Shown: positions 26,465 through 35,580 of the stretch, piece by piece
How the letters are laid out: every line of letters begins with the position of its first letter
How positions within the stretch are numbered: position 1 is the stretch's first letter
Assembly: GCF_947331435.1 (NCBI RefSeq)
Contig: NZ_CAMZOF010000004.1
Location: 372,001-436,000 of the forward strand
Direction: 5' to 3'
DNA: 64,000 nucleotides
Origin: Pelagibius sp. Alg239-R121
GTDB taxonomy: Bacteria > Pseudomonadota > Alphaproteobacteria > Kiloniellales > Kiloniellaceae
The notes under the pieces: model-generated
What the model saw: the letters and a program-made list of their open reading frames with translations, nothing else
Told to the model about the DNA's origin: nothing
The model's database searches: none
Program-made: the position numbers and the translations under genes

Positions 26465-27229
26465 TCAGGTTCGGTTGATCGACACTCCACCATCCACAAG
26501 AATCGCCTGCCCTGTGGTAAAGCTGGAAGCGTCCGACGCCAAGTAGAGAGCCGTTTGGGCGATTTCCTCGGGCCTAGCGATCCGTTTCAAGGCGTGAAGG
26601 CCGCACACGAATTCCCTTGCCTCGGGGGTATTGGAGTGAGCCCGCGCCATCTCCGTATTGGTACCACCGGGCAAAAGGGCGTTTGCACGGATGCCTCGCG
26701 GCCCGTATTCCGCCGCCAGGACCTTGGTAAGGCCAACCATGCCCGACTTGCTGGCGGCGTACGCAGCCATGCCCGGCATACCCACCGTATAGCCGACAAA
26801 GGAAGAGGTGAAAATCAGTGAGCCGCTGCCACGCTCGAGCATGGCAGGCAGTTGGTATTTTGCACCAAGGAAGGCGCTGGTCAGGTTTGTCTCCAGTGTT
26901 TCCTGCCAACTGGCCAATGTGATCCCGGGTGCCTCACCCAAGTCACCAAGCTGGCCGGCGTTGTTGAAGCCAACATCCAGGCCACCGAATTCTGTATGCG
27001 CCAGTCCGACCAGGGCTTTTGCATAGGCTTCCTCCCGTACGTCACCGGCGAGCGCGATAGCCTGTCCGCCGGACGCGCGGATCTCGCCGACCAGCGTGTC
27101 AAGTTCGACTTGCCGCCGCGCACCGACAACCAGCTTGGCGCCTTCCTCTGCGAAAAGCTTTGCCGCCGCATGACCGATGCCGCTGCTGGCGCCGGTGATG
27201 ATGACAATCTTGTTCTCAAGTTGCGTCAT
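26465..27229 (-). CDS. Short-chain dehydrogenase/reductase (SDR), 254 aa
   Basis: Full-length classical SDR: TGASSGIG at 13-20, GARR after strand 2 (NADP preference), NNAG at about 90, Ser in FTSSFVG, Y-x3-K in YAASKSG, and the C-terminal ILVDGGVSINRT. Resembles FabG-type oxidoreductases outside fatty acid synthesis. Monocistronic. A small palindrome ACTACCAGTGGTAGT lies 129-143 bases upstream. Substrate not inferable. Confidence 0.92.
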   Translation of the reverse strand: MTQLENKIVIITGASSGIGHAAAKLFAEEGAKLVVGARRQVELDTLVGEIRASGGQAIALAGDVREEAYAKALVGLAHTEFGGLDVGFNNAGQLGDLGEAPGITLASWQETLETNLTSAFLGAKYQLPAMLERGSGSLIFTSSFVGYTVGMPGMAAYAASKSGMVGLTKVLAAEYGPRGIRANALLPGGTNTEMARAHSNTPEAREFVCGLHALKRIARPEEIAQTALYLASDASSFTTGQAILVDGGVSINRT

Positions 27230-27546
27230 GTTTTCCTCATCAGATTAAGAACTTCTGAGAGGGTGATGCACTTGCTCGAACCTGTTCGCCATCCGGTTCT
27301 TGCGTCCGAATTCACATCAGCGAAGCGGAAACTTGTTTACAGCGGGTTAATGCACTTACTACCAGTGGTAGTTTCACGAAGTTATATAATTGTAAATTCA
27401 ATAGAAAAATTACCGAGGGTGGCAAATGATTCGGAATAGTTGTGAGTAAAAATGGATATTCTTGTAAATAGATAGTGGTTTTAACCATTCGAAAGCGAAG
27501 TTTTCTTAAGGTGTAAACTTATCTTGTTTCTCTCGGGAAAATAGTT
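27230..27546. promoter_or_regulatory. Divergent region with a short palindrome
   Basis: 317 bases between the SDR and the chemoreceptor gene. ACTACC-AGT-GGTAGT at 27358-27372 is a perfect 6-bp inverted repeat, a possible operator. The right part (27380-27530) is strongly AT-rich and probably carries the chemoreceptor promoter. No gene. Confidence 0.45.
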
Positions 27547-30500
27547 ATGAAGTCCGCACGCCTTTTTACCATCCGCAACAGCTTGATCGCGATCTGTTCA
27601 ATTTTGATTGTTGCAGTAGCATCCTTTGCCACTACGGCGATGTTTTCCGCGATCAGCGACCGGCATCTTGCAGAACAGATTTCGGACAGCAACGCACTAG
27701 CTGATTTGCTTGTCACCTCAGCCGGTAACTGGGCCGTGGAGCGAGGTGTTACCAACGCGGCACTAGCTAACGCAAAGCCTGCCTCCGATGAAGTCAAAAA
27801 CAAGATCAGCGCGCGACGCCAGTCAGCCGATACGGCTTTTTTGGAGGCCCTGGATAAGATCCAAACCGGCGACCTCTATGCGGACCAGCAGGTGCTGGGT
27901 CAAGAGGTGGAAGCAGCCTACAAATCCGTGGTCGCTTTCCGAGAAAATGTCGATGTGGCTCTGAGTCGGGAAAAAGTGAACCGCAGTACTGATGTTCTGA
28001 GTGGCTGGGTCCCGAACATGACCGGTCTGATTATGCAAAGCAAGGATTTGCGGGTTGCGATTTCCAGAGTTCAGACGGGTGGTGATCAGATCGGTCAACT
28101 CGCCATGCTGAAACACTTCTCCTGGGTCATGTCCGAGTATGCCGGCCGGGAGCGCGCGATCATTGGTGGATTGGTTGCTGGTGAAAAACGCATGACGGCC
28201 GCGCAGCTTCGCAAACTCAGTGGTTTTCGCGGACAGGTTGAGGCGGCATGGGATAGCGTGCGCAGTGTTTCGGATGCGCCGGGAACGCCGGCAGCCATCG
28301 CCGAAGCTATTCGGGAGGCCGAAGCCAATTTCTTCGGCTCTTATCAGGCGACGCGCGATGCCGTCTACAAAGCCGGCACCTATAGCGCTGCTTACGATAT
28401 GACGGCGCTTGAATGGATTGATGCCGCAACGGCGGCCATTGATACACTGTTAGTGCTGGATTCTGTGGTTTCCAACACCTGGCGTACGCATGGAGTCGGC
28501 CTCGAGGGACAAGAATTAACCGATAATCTGATGAAGGCTGCCGGAAACTGGGCGGTTGAGCGTGGGGTTACTAACGGTGCTCTTCAATCCGCGGCACCGG
28601 CAAGTGACGGAGCTCTGAAGAAAATTGAGTCCCGACGGCAGGCTGCTGATCAAGCCTTTGAGGCGGCCATCACGCAGCTGTCGAACTGGCGGAACTTTGA
28701 CGGCAAAGACAAATTGATTGCCGAGGTGAAGGAAGCCTATACCCAGATAGCCGCTCTACGCAGTCAGGTGGATGATGCTCTTGCACAAAATAAGTCTCAA
28801 CGACCCAAGGATCTCCCTTTGGCTTGGGTGCCTGCAGCGTCCCGTTTGATCGTTCAGAGTCAGAACCTGATGCTGGGTGCGGTCGAGCATTTTGCCGAAG
28901 TAGATCCGCTGCTTGGCGTCTTCGTATCGCTGCGCCACGACGTTTGGGCAATGGCCGAATATGCCGGGCGCGAACGCGCCATCATGGGCGGTATCATCGG
29001 CGCTCGCGTTCCAATTACCGATGCGCAACTACAGGTCCTGTCCAGATATCGCGGCCGCGTTGAGAGCGCCTGGGACGCAGCTCAACTCGATGCCCGCAAC
29101 CCATCGCTGCCTGCTCAGATCAAGCTGCGGATGTCGCAGGTGCGAACGAGCTTTTTCGAAATCTACCAAAGTATCCGCGAGGAACGTTACGCCGAGGCGA
29201 CGTCGACGTCGGCCTATCCCATGAACGGTCCAGAGTGGGTCGCCACTGCAACAGCTGCAATCGACAGCCTATTGAAGATTCAGTCGACAGTGAGTGTCGC
29301 AACAGGTTCGCTTGCAGAAACGTCGAAGAGCGATGCCACCAACACGCTCATATTCGAGGCTGTTCTTCTCGCTGTTATCTTGGCGGTCGGTGCTGTGTCA
29401 GCTTGGGTTGTGATCTTCAGAGTGACGGTTCCTATCAACGGCATGACAACCGCCATGAAGAAACTTGCGGGCGGTGACCTTGAGACGGAGGTGCCCTCCG
29501 TCGGCCGTCAGGATGAAATCGGCGACATGGCGGAGGCCGTCGAGGTTTTCAAGGCCAATGCCAAGGAAGTCGACCGCATGAAGGATGAGGAGGAAGAGCG
29601 GAAACGGGCCAGCGATGAAAAGTTGAAGACGGAGCTTCTGACCATCTCCGAACGACTCGACAAGGAAGTGAAGGCCGCAGTTTCGAGCACGACTACGCAA
29701 GCTGAAGGAATGAAAGAAACCTCAACCGAGATGACCGAGATCGTTGGCCGCCTGAACCAGCGAGCATCCACTGTCTCTGATGGCGCCAGCCAGGCGAACG
29801 AGAGCATCCAGACCGTGGCCTCTGCCGCCGAGGAATTGAGTGCGTCCATCAGTGAGATCACGCGTCAGGTGGGTCAGTCCTCGACTATTGTTCAAAAAGC
29901 AGCTGATGAGGCGAACCGAACCGACGAAACTGTTGGAGGATTGGCAGATGCGGCCCAAAAGATCGGTGACGTGATCAATTTGATTCAGGATATCGCGGAA
30001 CAGACAAACCTGTTGGCGTTGAACGCTACTATTGAAGCCGCGCGGGCCGGCGATGCGGGCAAGGGCTTTGCCGTGGTTGCTTCTGAGGTCAAAAACCTCG
30101 CCAATCAGACCGCCAAGGCTACAGAAGAAATCGGCAGTCAAATCGGCGCCATTCGCACTGAAACCGAGGGGGCCGTGCAAGCGATCCGCCTGATCACAGA
30201 AACGATCAAAGAGGTCAATACGATTTCCGACACCATCTCCGAAGCGGTGGAGCAGCAGAGTCAGGCAACACAAGAGATCAGTGAATCCGTTCAATCCACT
30301 GTTCGCCATATGACCGAAGTGACCGGGCAGATATCCGATGTTGCTGAGGACACTAAGGCAGTGAGTGATCATTCGACGAACGTGATGACCGGTGCGAAAG
30401 GAACCCTGACCAACATCGATCATTTGGATAAGCAGATGGGTGACGTTCTTAAGGAGCTTCGCGAGTCTGCCGTCGGCAACCGGCGCAAGGATGCGCGGCA

Positions 30501-30774
30501 GGCCGGCAGTTGGCCGATTACACTCGACGCCGACGGTATCAGTCGTCGGGGACAGGCAAACGACCTTTCTCTCGGCGGAGCGTTGATCAACTGCGAGGGT
30601 GAACTCTCGACCGGACAGAGCATAAACGTGGAAATTGGCAATCTATCGAAGAAGATCCTGGCAACGGTTGTGGAATGTTCGTCTAGGGGCGTGCACATCA
30701 GTTTTGAGGGCGACGAGGAAACCCGCGCCCTTATTGGCAGTCTCCTGTCACAACAGGAGCAGAATGCCGCCTGA
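27547..30774 (+). CDS. Chemoreceptor with duplicated NIT-like sensor, HAMP, MCP signalling and PilZ domains
   Basis: 1075 aa. TM1 is at about 10-34. The periplasmic part consists of two similar units about 275 residues apart: NWAVERGVTN at 61 and again near 333, EYAGRERAI at 197 and again at 472, each like a nitrate/nitrite-sensing (NIT) helical domain. TM2 at about 600-626, HAMP at 627-685 (PINGMTTAMKKLAGGDLETEVP), then the cytoplasmic MCP coiled coil with the hairpin tip EQTNLLALNATIEAARAG near 818. The C terminus (about 978-1070) is a PilZ domain with the c-di-GMP motifs RKDAR and DLSLGG intact. It probably couples sensing of a small ligand to CheA and reads c-di-GMP. Monocistronic. Confidence 0.92.
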   Translation: MKSARLFTIRNSLIAICSILIVAVASFATTAMFSAISDRHLAEQISDSNALADLLVTSAGNWAVERGVTNAALANAKPASDEVKNKISARRQSADTAFLEALDKIQTGDLYADQQVLGQEVEAAYKSVVAFRENVDVALSREKVNRSTDVLSGWVPNMTGLIMQSKDLRVAISRVQTGGDQIGQLAMLKHFSWVMSEYAGRERAIIGGLVAGEKRMTAAQLRKLSGFRGQVEAAWDSVRSVSDAPGTPAAIAEAIREAEANFFGSYQATRDAVYKAGTYSAAYDMTALEWIDAATAAIDTLLVLDSVVSNTWRTHGVGLEGQELTDNLMKAAGNWAVERGVTNGALQSAAPASDGALKKIESRRQAADQAFEAAITQLSNWRNFDGKDKLIAEVKEAYTQIAALRSQVDDALAQNKSQRPKDLPLAWVPAASRLIVQSQNLMLGAVEHFAEVDPLLGVFVSLRHDVWAMAEYAGRERAIMGGIIGARVPITDAQLQVLSRYRGRVESAWDAAQLDARNPSLPAQIKLRMSQVRTSFFEIYQSIREERYAEATSTSAYPMNGPEWVATATAAIDSLLKIQSTVSVATGSLAETSKSDATNTLIFEAVLLAVILAVGAVSAWVVIFRVTVPINGMTTAMKKLAGGDLETEVPSVGRQDEIGDMAEAVEVFKANAKEVDRMKDEEEERKRASDEKLKTELLTISERLDKEVKAAVSSTTTQAEGMKETSTEMTEIVGRLNQRASTVSDGASQANESIQTVASAAEELSASISEITRQVGQSSTIVQKAADEANRTDETVGGLADAAQKIGDVINLIQDIAEQTNLLALNATIEAARAGDAGKGFAVVASEVKNLANQTAKATEEIGSQIGAIRTETEGAVQAIRLITETIKEVNTISDTISEAVEQQSQATQEISESVQSTVRHMTEVTGQISDVAEDTKAVSDHSTNVMTGAKGTLTNIDHLDKQMGDVLKELRESAVGNRRKDARQAGSWPITLDADGISRRGQANDLSLGGALINCEGELSTGQSINVEIGNLSKKILATVVECSSRGVHISFEGDEETRALIGSLLSQQEQNAA

Positions 30775-30992
30775 CGATCGGGGTCACAAAAGATACCGGA
30801 TGAAGGTCGGCATGGCTGAAATTCACCGAGTGTCTCAAAACCCCGATTCTACGGCAAAAAACGAAAGACGTGTTTATTGAGAGGCTTTAACCCTCGTTCT
30901 AGAGAGCCGAGCGGAAACATCGCTGGAGCCCTGGAAAGCGGCGCTCCACAAAACTGATACGCATGTTATTGGCATGGATAGAGACAGCATTG

Positions 30993-31385
30993 ATGAATAG
31001 ACAGCAAACTCACCCACGTATACTGGGTAGAAGAGAGCGTGTTCAGCAAAGTCGCGTATTCAGACTTGAGGTAAAAAAGGCGTCGCTGATCGGCGGACTT
31101 GAAGAGGCGATTGCTTCCTTCAAGATTTTATCCAGGAAGTTCGATGTGGAATACGCCGACCACTTTGTCGTCCAATACGAACAGATTCTGCTGCTTGTCC
31201 AGGATATCGATCCGCAGGCAGTTCCTTCGTCGATCGTTTTTGAACTACTGATCCAACGACTTAAACTCATAAAGGCCGAATTTACTATTCGCAAAATTCT
31301 AAGACAGTATCGGACGAATTTTGGCTTTAGTTCTTGTTCCAGACGTCGCGCAGAAACACCGGCAAATCGTTGGCTGGTTGTCTGA
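30993..31385 (+). CDS. Small helical hypothetical protein (uncertain)
   Basis: 130 aa if started at ATG 30993 (MNRQQTHPRIL); ATG 30963 gives ten more. No good ribosome site. Residues 15-115 have regular helical composition (SLIGGLEEAIASFKILSRKF, VFELLIQRLKLIKAEFTIRKIL), unlike shadow frames, so a real protein is plausible. The last 19 codons overlap the convergent DinB gene and look non-native, so the natural 3' end may have been lost. No family recognised. Confidence 0.4.
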   Translation: MNRQQTHPRILGRRERVQQSRVFRLEVKKASLIGGLEEAIASFKILSRKFDVEYADHFVVQYEQILLLVQDIDPQAVPSSIVFELLIQRLKLIKAEFTIRKILRQYRTNFGFSSCSRRRAETPANRWLVV

Positions 31386-31860
31386 CGGGGACCTGATAAA
31401 GCATGTCACTGACAAAACCATGATGATACGTCGCGTGATTAACGATGTGATAGAGGATCTCCATCCGAGCCATCGCACCGGCGCCACCACCAACAAACTC
31501 GAATTCGATGATCTCGGACAGTTCGTCTTCCGTCAACGAGTCAGCAAGATCGATGTACCACCGCCCCATGTTCCTGCTTGCCTCACGAAGCGCCGGCAGT
31601 GTTGGTGAGGTCTCGGTGTTGCGCGCTGCGTAGCCATGCTGCCGGCCTTCCAGATGCGCCCGAAAGATGTCTTCCACAACGTAGATATGATTGAGGGTGT
31701 GAAGAATCGTCTTAAAGGTGGTTTGCCGTTCCTTGATGAGCTCTTCTTCGGGAAGACCAGCGACGGTGTCAAACGCGATCCCACTGGCCCAGACCTTGTA
31801 TCGGATTAACATTTGCAGTGGGTTCGTGGTTTTTTCCGGTCTTAAGATCTGTGGCTCCAT
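31327..31860 (-). CDS. DinB-family protein
   Basis: 177 aa from ATG 31860, with AGGAGAGG about 10 bases upstream. The frame extends to 32004 but overlaps the DM13 gene end and has no homology there. DinB four-helix bundle: LIRYKVWASGIAFDTVAGLPEEEL, TILHTLNHIYVVEDIFRAHLEG and EILYHIVNHATYHHGFVSDML. The three metal-binding His positions of this superfamily are present (LNH; HATYHHG). DinB-like proteins include thiol transferases such as those using bacillithiol or mycothiol. The actual role here is unknown. Confidence 0.9.
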   Translation of the reverse strand: MEPQILRPEKTTNPLQMLIRYKVWASGIAFDTVAGLPEEELIKERQTTFKTILHTLNHIYVVEDIFRAHLEGRQHGYAARNTETSPTLPALREASRNMGRWYIDLADSLTEDELSEIIEFEFVGGGAGAMARMEILYHIVNHATYHHGFVSDMLYQVPVRQPANDLPVFLRDVWNKN

Positions 31861-31955
31861 GCCGATGCTACCTCTCCTGATCCGACGTGACCTGGAGATA
31901 AGACGCTCTTGGGGCCGGCTTGCCAAGACTCGATTTTCTGATTGCAGAATTTGGA

Positions 31956-32438
31956 TCACTTGCCTAAAGCAGCGGCTGAGAACAGCACCCCGAACTGTTC
32001 GCACCAGATCACGACCGATTGGTACCTGGAGAGATCAGCATCGGCGGGAATGCTGTAGTTTTGATCACCAATATTGCCCCTGAGCGGACCTAGTGACAGG
32101 GTTTGGCTGCCGGTAACATCCCCCGCAGAAGCAACATCCGCCTTAGCGACCAGCCAGACTTTCAAATCGGGACCGTTGGTCACTTCGAAACCGGTGAACC
32201 GGAGTGTTCTGCTGCCGTCGCTTGTCTGATAAAGGGTGGCTTCGCCCGTGCCCCGGTGAGCGCCGTCAGCGTCCTTGAAGTTGCCGCTGCCCAGGATTTG
32301 CGATGATCCCGCGCCGGCAAAATCTTCGCTGACGACCTCATCAATCCAAAGCGGGCTGGCCAGATACCAGAAGGCGTTTCCGGCCACAAAGCCGATTGTG
32401 CCGGCCACAAAGGCGACGGCAGCATACTTTTTAAACAA
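31956..32438 (-). CDS. DM13-domain protein, membrane-anchored
   Basis: 160 aa with an N-terminal membrane anchor or signal (YAAVAFVAGTIGFVAGNAFWYLA). The DM13 domain follows: GSGNFKDADGAHRGTGEATLYQ, FTGFEVTNGPDLKVWLVA, and SVVIWCEQFGVLFSAAAL with the near-invariant Cys of the family. DM13 has been proposed to work in extracytoplasmic redox chemistry. It is 42 bases after the acetolactate-synthase-like gene and may be read from the same transcript. Confidence 0.88.
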   Translation of the reverse strand: MFKKYAAVAFVAGTIGFVAGNAFWYLASPLWIDEVVSEDFAGAGSSQILGSGNFKDADGAHRGTGEATLYQTSDGSRTLRFTGFEVTNGPDLKVWLVAKADVASAGDVTGSQTLSLGPLRGNIGDQNYSIPADADLSRYQSVVIWCEQFGVLFSAAALGK

Positions 32439-32480
32439 TAATCATCTCCGGTGATTAGGAGTTATAGATGTTCGACGCGC

Positions 32481-34139
32481 TCAGATCGGCAACTCGATCT
32501 CGCCCAGACGTTTGGTGAGCTTCTGGTTTTCTTCGTAATCGACATCAACCGTAATCAGGCTTGGTCCATCGTGAGCGAGGGCTTCAGTCAGCACCGGCAT
32601 GAAGTCATCGGCGGTTTTGACGTGTCGGCCCCACATCCCGAACGAGCCGGCGAGCATCTCAAAATTCGGGTTCGAGAAAGCAAGCGGTGAGTGTTTTCCA
32701 TCGAAGTGATTCTGCTGTTTCCACTTGATCAGCCCATATTCGCCGTCGAGCCAGACAATGCAGACAAGCTTGCGTTTTTCGCGGACCGCGGTTTCCAGAT
32801 CCTGCACGTTCATGAGGAAACCGGCGTCGCCACAGACGGCCACCACGTTGACATCGGGATGCGCGTAGGTCGCGCCGATTGCCCCCGGCAAGGCGAAGCC
32901 CATGGAACAGAAGCCGTTGGAGATGAGGCAGGTGTTTTCTTCGTAGCACTGGTAGTAGCGGCTGATCCACATCTTATGCGCGCCGACGTCGGATAAGAGG
33001 ATATCACTGGCTCCCAGGGCCTTACGAATGTCCGAGATCATGCGTTGCGGCTTCATGGGGTAGGCGGCGTCGTTTTCCTGCGCCATCAGATCCTCGTAGA
33101 TCGTTGTGCGCAGGCCGCTCCAACTGCCGATTTCATGGAGAGGCAAACGTCCCTCGAAGCGGGCGTTGAGCGCTTCGTTGATCTGCCAAACCGCATCCGC
33201 CACATCGGCCACGATATCCACATTTACCGGATAGGCCTCGTCGATCTCTGCCGGATCGTAATCGATGTGGATAATTTTTTTGTCGCGGCTCTTGTTCCAA
33301 AACTCAGGGGCGTATTCGACAAGGTCGTAACCGATCGAGATGATCAGGTCGGCTTCGCCGAAGGCTTTCAGGACATGATCTTTGCCCTGCAGCCCAATGG
33401 TGAAGAGACAGTGGGGATCGTCCAGGGGTACGGCGCCCTTGCCCATGAAGGTGTTTACCACAGGGATTCCGGCTTTGCTTGCAAGCCGTCTGACCTGCTT
33501 GGCCGAGCGTTTACGTACAGCGCCATTGCCAGCCAGGATCAGGGGCGTTTTTGCCTCGCCGATCAAATCCACAGCTGCGGCGACCGCTTTCCAGTCGGCG
33601 GCCGGGCGGCGCGTCTTGACCATAGGCATGGGTTGCAGTTCCACGTCACGCTTGGCGACGTCCTCGGGCAGCTCAATGACCGTCGCGCCAGGTTTTTCGG
33701 TCTGTGCGATTTTGAAGGCTTTGCGGGTGATCTCGGGGATCGTCTGCTCGTTGTTGATTGTCGAAGCCCACTTGGTGATCGGTTCGAACATGGCAATGGC
33801 GTCCATGTTCTGATGGCTTTCCTTGTGCAGGCGCGCCGTGGATCCCTGGCCGATGATTGCGACCAGTGGTGCACGGTCCATATTCGCGTCTGCAACGCCG
33901 GTGACTAGATTGGTAGCCCCAGGACCCAGGGTCGCCAGACAGACGCCCGCCTTACCGGTAAGCCGGCCGTAGGCATCGGCCATGAAGGCGGCGGCCTGTT
34001 CGTGCCGGCAAAGCACGAATTCGATCTTTGATTCCAAGAGCGAAATCATAAAATCGGCATTCTCTTCTCCAGGTACGCCGAAAATGCGTTCCACGCCCTC
34101 GGCTTCCAGGCATTTTACGAAGAGGTCTGAAGCTTTCAT
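32481..34139 (-). CDS. Acetolactate synthase-like ThDP-dependent enzyme
   Basis: 552 aa. ThDP-enzyme architecture: Pyr domain with the cofactor-activating Glu in RHEQAAAFMADAYGRLTG, central domain, and PP domain with GDAGFLMNVQDLE. The second half of the metal motif reads WLDGEYG, where AlsS-type enzymes have WND; the ligand position Asp is kept and only the preceding Asn is Leu. GLIKWKQ is typical of catabolic AlsS-like proteins. No regulatory subunit gene is nearby, so it is not the biosynthetic IlvBN. It is last in an operon with an aldehyde dehydrogenase and a GltB-like enzyme, so another 2-oxoacid carboligation is equally possible. Confidence 0.88.
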   Translation of the reverse strand: MKASDLFVKCLEAEGVERIFGVPGEENADFMISLLESKIEFVLCRHEQAAAFMADAYGRLTGKAGVCLATLGPGATNLVTGVADANMDRAPLVAIIGQGSTARLHKESHQNMDAIAMFEPITKWASTINNEQTIPEITRKAFKIAQTEKPGATVIELPEDVAKRDVELQPMPMVKTRRPAADWKAVAAAVDLIGEAKTPLILAGNGAVRKRSAKQVRRLASKAGIPVVNTFMGKGAVPLDDPHCLFTIGLQGKDHVLKAFGEADLIISIGYDLVEYAPEFWNKSRDKKIIHIDYDPAEIDEAYPVNVDIVADVADAVWQINEALNARFEGRLPLHEIGSWSGLRTTIYEDLMAQENDAAYPMKPQRMISDIRKALGASDILLSDVGAHKMWISRYYQCYEENTCLISNGFCSMGFALPGAIGATYAHPDVNVVAVCGDAGFLMNVQDLETAVREKRKLVCIVWLDGEYGLIKWKQQNHFDGKHSPLAFSNPNFEMLAGSFGMWGRHVKTADDFMPVLTEALAHDGPSLITVDVDYEENQKLTKRLGEIELPI

Positions 34140-34167
34140 TATTCTGTCTCCCTTGTGGCCGCCGTGC

Positions 34168-35580
34168 TCAAAGTTCGGGCGAGCGGATTACCAGCATCTT
34201 TTCGATTTGCATGTCGCGTAGTGTGTGCGGGACCCCGCCGACACCAAGGCCCGACTGCTTCAGTCCGGCGAAGGGCATCCAGTCCACGCGAAACGCCGTA
34301 TGGTCGTTCACCATCACGGCAGAGGCATCCAGCCTTGCATAGGCCCGCATGATTGTGTCGAGGTTGCGCGCGAAGACCGCAGCTTGAAAGGAGTAGTCCA
34401 GCGAGTTGGCCCGCGTAAAGGCGTCTTCGATATCGTCGTAGGGATAGATGGCCACCACCGGACCGAAAATTTCCGCCGATGAGATTCGCACATCCGCGGG
34501 CGGGTCGAAGAGGACTGTCGGTGTGTAGCAGCTGTCGCTAAGTTTTTCGCCGCCGGCCAGTAATTCTGCTCCGGCATTGACCGCCTCACGGACCCAGTCC
34601 TGGACGCGGTCCACTTCGCCAGGGCGAATGAGCGGGCCGACATCACTCTCGGCATTGGTCGGATCGCCGACGGTCAGTTTCGATGCTTCCGCTCCAAGGC
34701 GCATGGCAAAGCCCCGCGCGATGTGGCGGTCGACGAAGACACGCTGCACCGATACGCAGACCTGACCGGCATGATAAAACCCGCCCTTTAAGATCGATTG
34801 CAGGGCTGTGTCCACATCGGCGTCCTGCGCCAGAATGACGGGCGCCGCGCCGCCGTGCTCCAAAGCGCAGCGTGTACCCGGGGCCAGTTTCGAGCGCAGA
34901 TGCCAGCCGACCCGGGCGCTGCCGATGAAGCTGAAGAAACCGACGCGTGGATCCGTAACCAACGCTTCGGCCACGGCAACATCGTTAATTACCAAGGCAC
35001 GGCACCAGTCCTGCGGCAACCCTGCTTCGTGAAGAATCTCTACGAACCGCAGGCAGGAGAGGGGGGTGTCCTCAGATGGTTTGACGATCACCGGACAGCC
35101 TGCCGCCACAGCCGGCGCCACCTGGTGTGCAATCAGGTTGAGCGGGTGATTGAAGGCACTGACGGCGACCACAACGCCAATCGGCTCATGCCGCGTCATC
35201 GCGATCCGGCCGCTTGACGCGGCGTTGACGTTCATCGGGATTACGTGCCCGGCATCACTGCGCAGAGTCTCGATACAAACATGCAGGCTGTCGATTGCGC
35301 GTGCCACCTCGACTCTGGAATCTACCAGCGGCTTACCGCCTTCCTGCGCCGCCTTAAGCGCGAGCGCTTCGGCTTCCCCGCTCATGATGTCGGCAGCACG
35401 GCGCAGGACCTCAATCCGATCGGACAACGCCAGCCATTGATCGCGGTCGCGGTACATAGCAGCTGCTCTGCTTAAAGCAACTTCGATTTCTGCCGGACCG
35501 GCCACTGCCAGACGGGCGATCTCGGACCCGTCGAAGGGCGCCGTCACGCTCAGTTCAGGCACGTTAGTTTCACGCGTCAT
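34168..35580 (-). CDS. Aldehyde dehydrogenase family protein
   Basis: 470 aa NAD(P)-dependent dehydrogenase. Seen: FNHPLNLIAHQVAPAVAAGCPVIVKPSEDTP, active-site Glu in LEHGGAAP (family usually LELGG) and catalytic Cys in AGQVCVSVQRVFV, then EIFGPVVAIYPYDD and PFAGLKQSGLGVGG. Its ATG overlaps the stop of the upstream GltB-like gene (35577-35580), a coupled ATGA. It lies between a GltB-like and an AlsS-like enzyme, so the operon probably processes an aldehyde derived from an amino acid or ketoacid. The substrate is not evident. Confidence 0.93.
   Translation of the reverse strand: MTRETNVPELSVTAPFDGSEIARLAVAGPAEIEVALSRAAAMYRDRDQWLALSDRIEVLRRAADIMSGEAEALALKAAQEGGKPLVDSRVEVARAIDSLHVCIETLRSDAGHVIPMNVNAASSGRIAMTRHEPIGVVVAVSAFNHPLNLIAHQVAPAVAAGCPVIVKPSEDTPLSCLRFVEILHEAGLPQDWCRALVINDVAVAEALVTDPRVGFFSFIGSARVGWHLRSKLAPGTRCALEHGGAAPVILAQDADVDTALQSILKGGFYHAGQVCVSVQRVFVDRHIARGFAMRLGAEASKLTVGDPTNAESDVGPLIRPGEVDRVQDWVREAVNAGAELLAGGEKLSDSCYTPTVLFDPPADVRISSAEIFGPVVAIYPYDDIEDAFTRANSLDYSFQAAVFARNLDTIMRAYARLDASAVMVNDHTAFRVDWMPFAGLKQSGLGVGGVPHTLRDMQIEKMLVIRSPEL

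Noticed and set aside
32481-34139. Annotation as the biosynthetic acetolactate synthase IlvB
   Set aside because: No regulatory subunit or ilv genes nearby, and the C-terminal motif follows the catabolic AlsS type.
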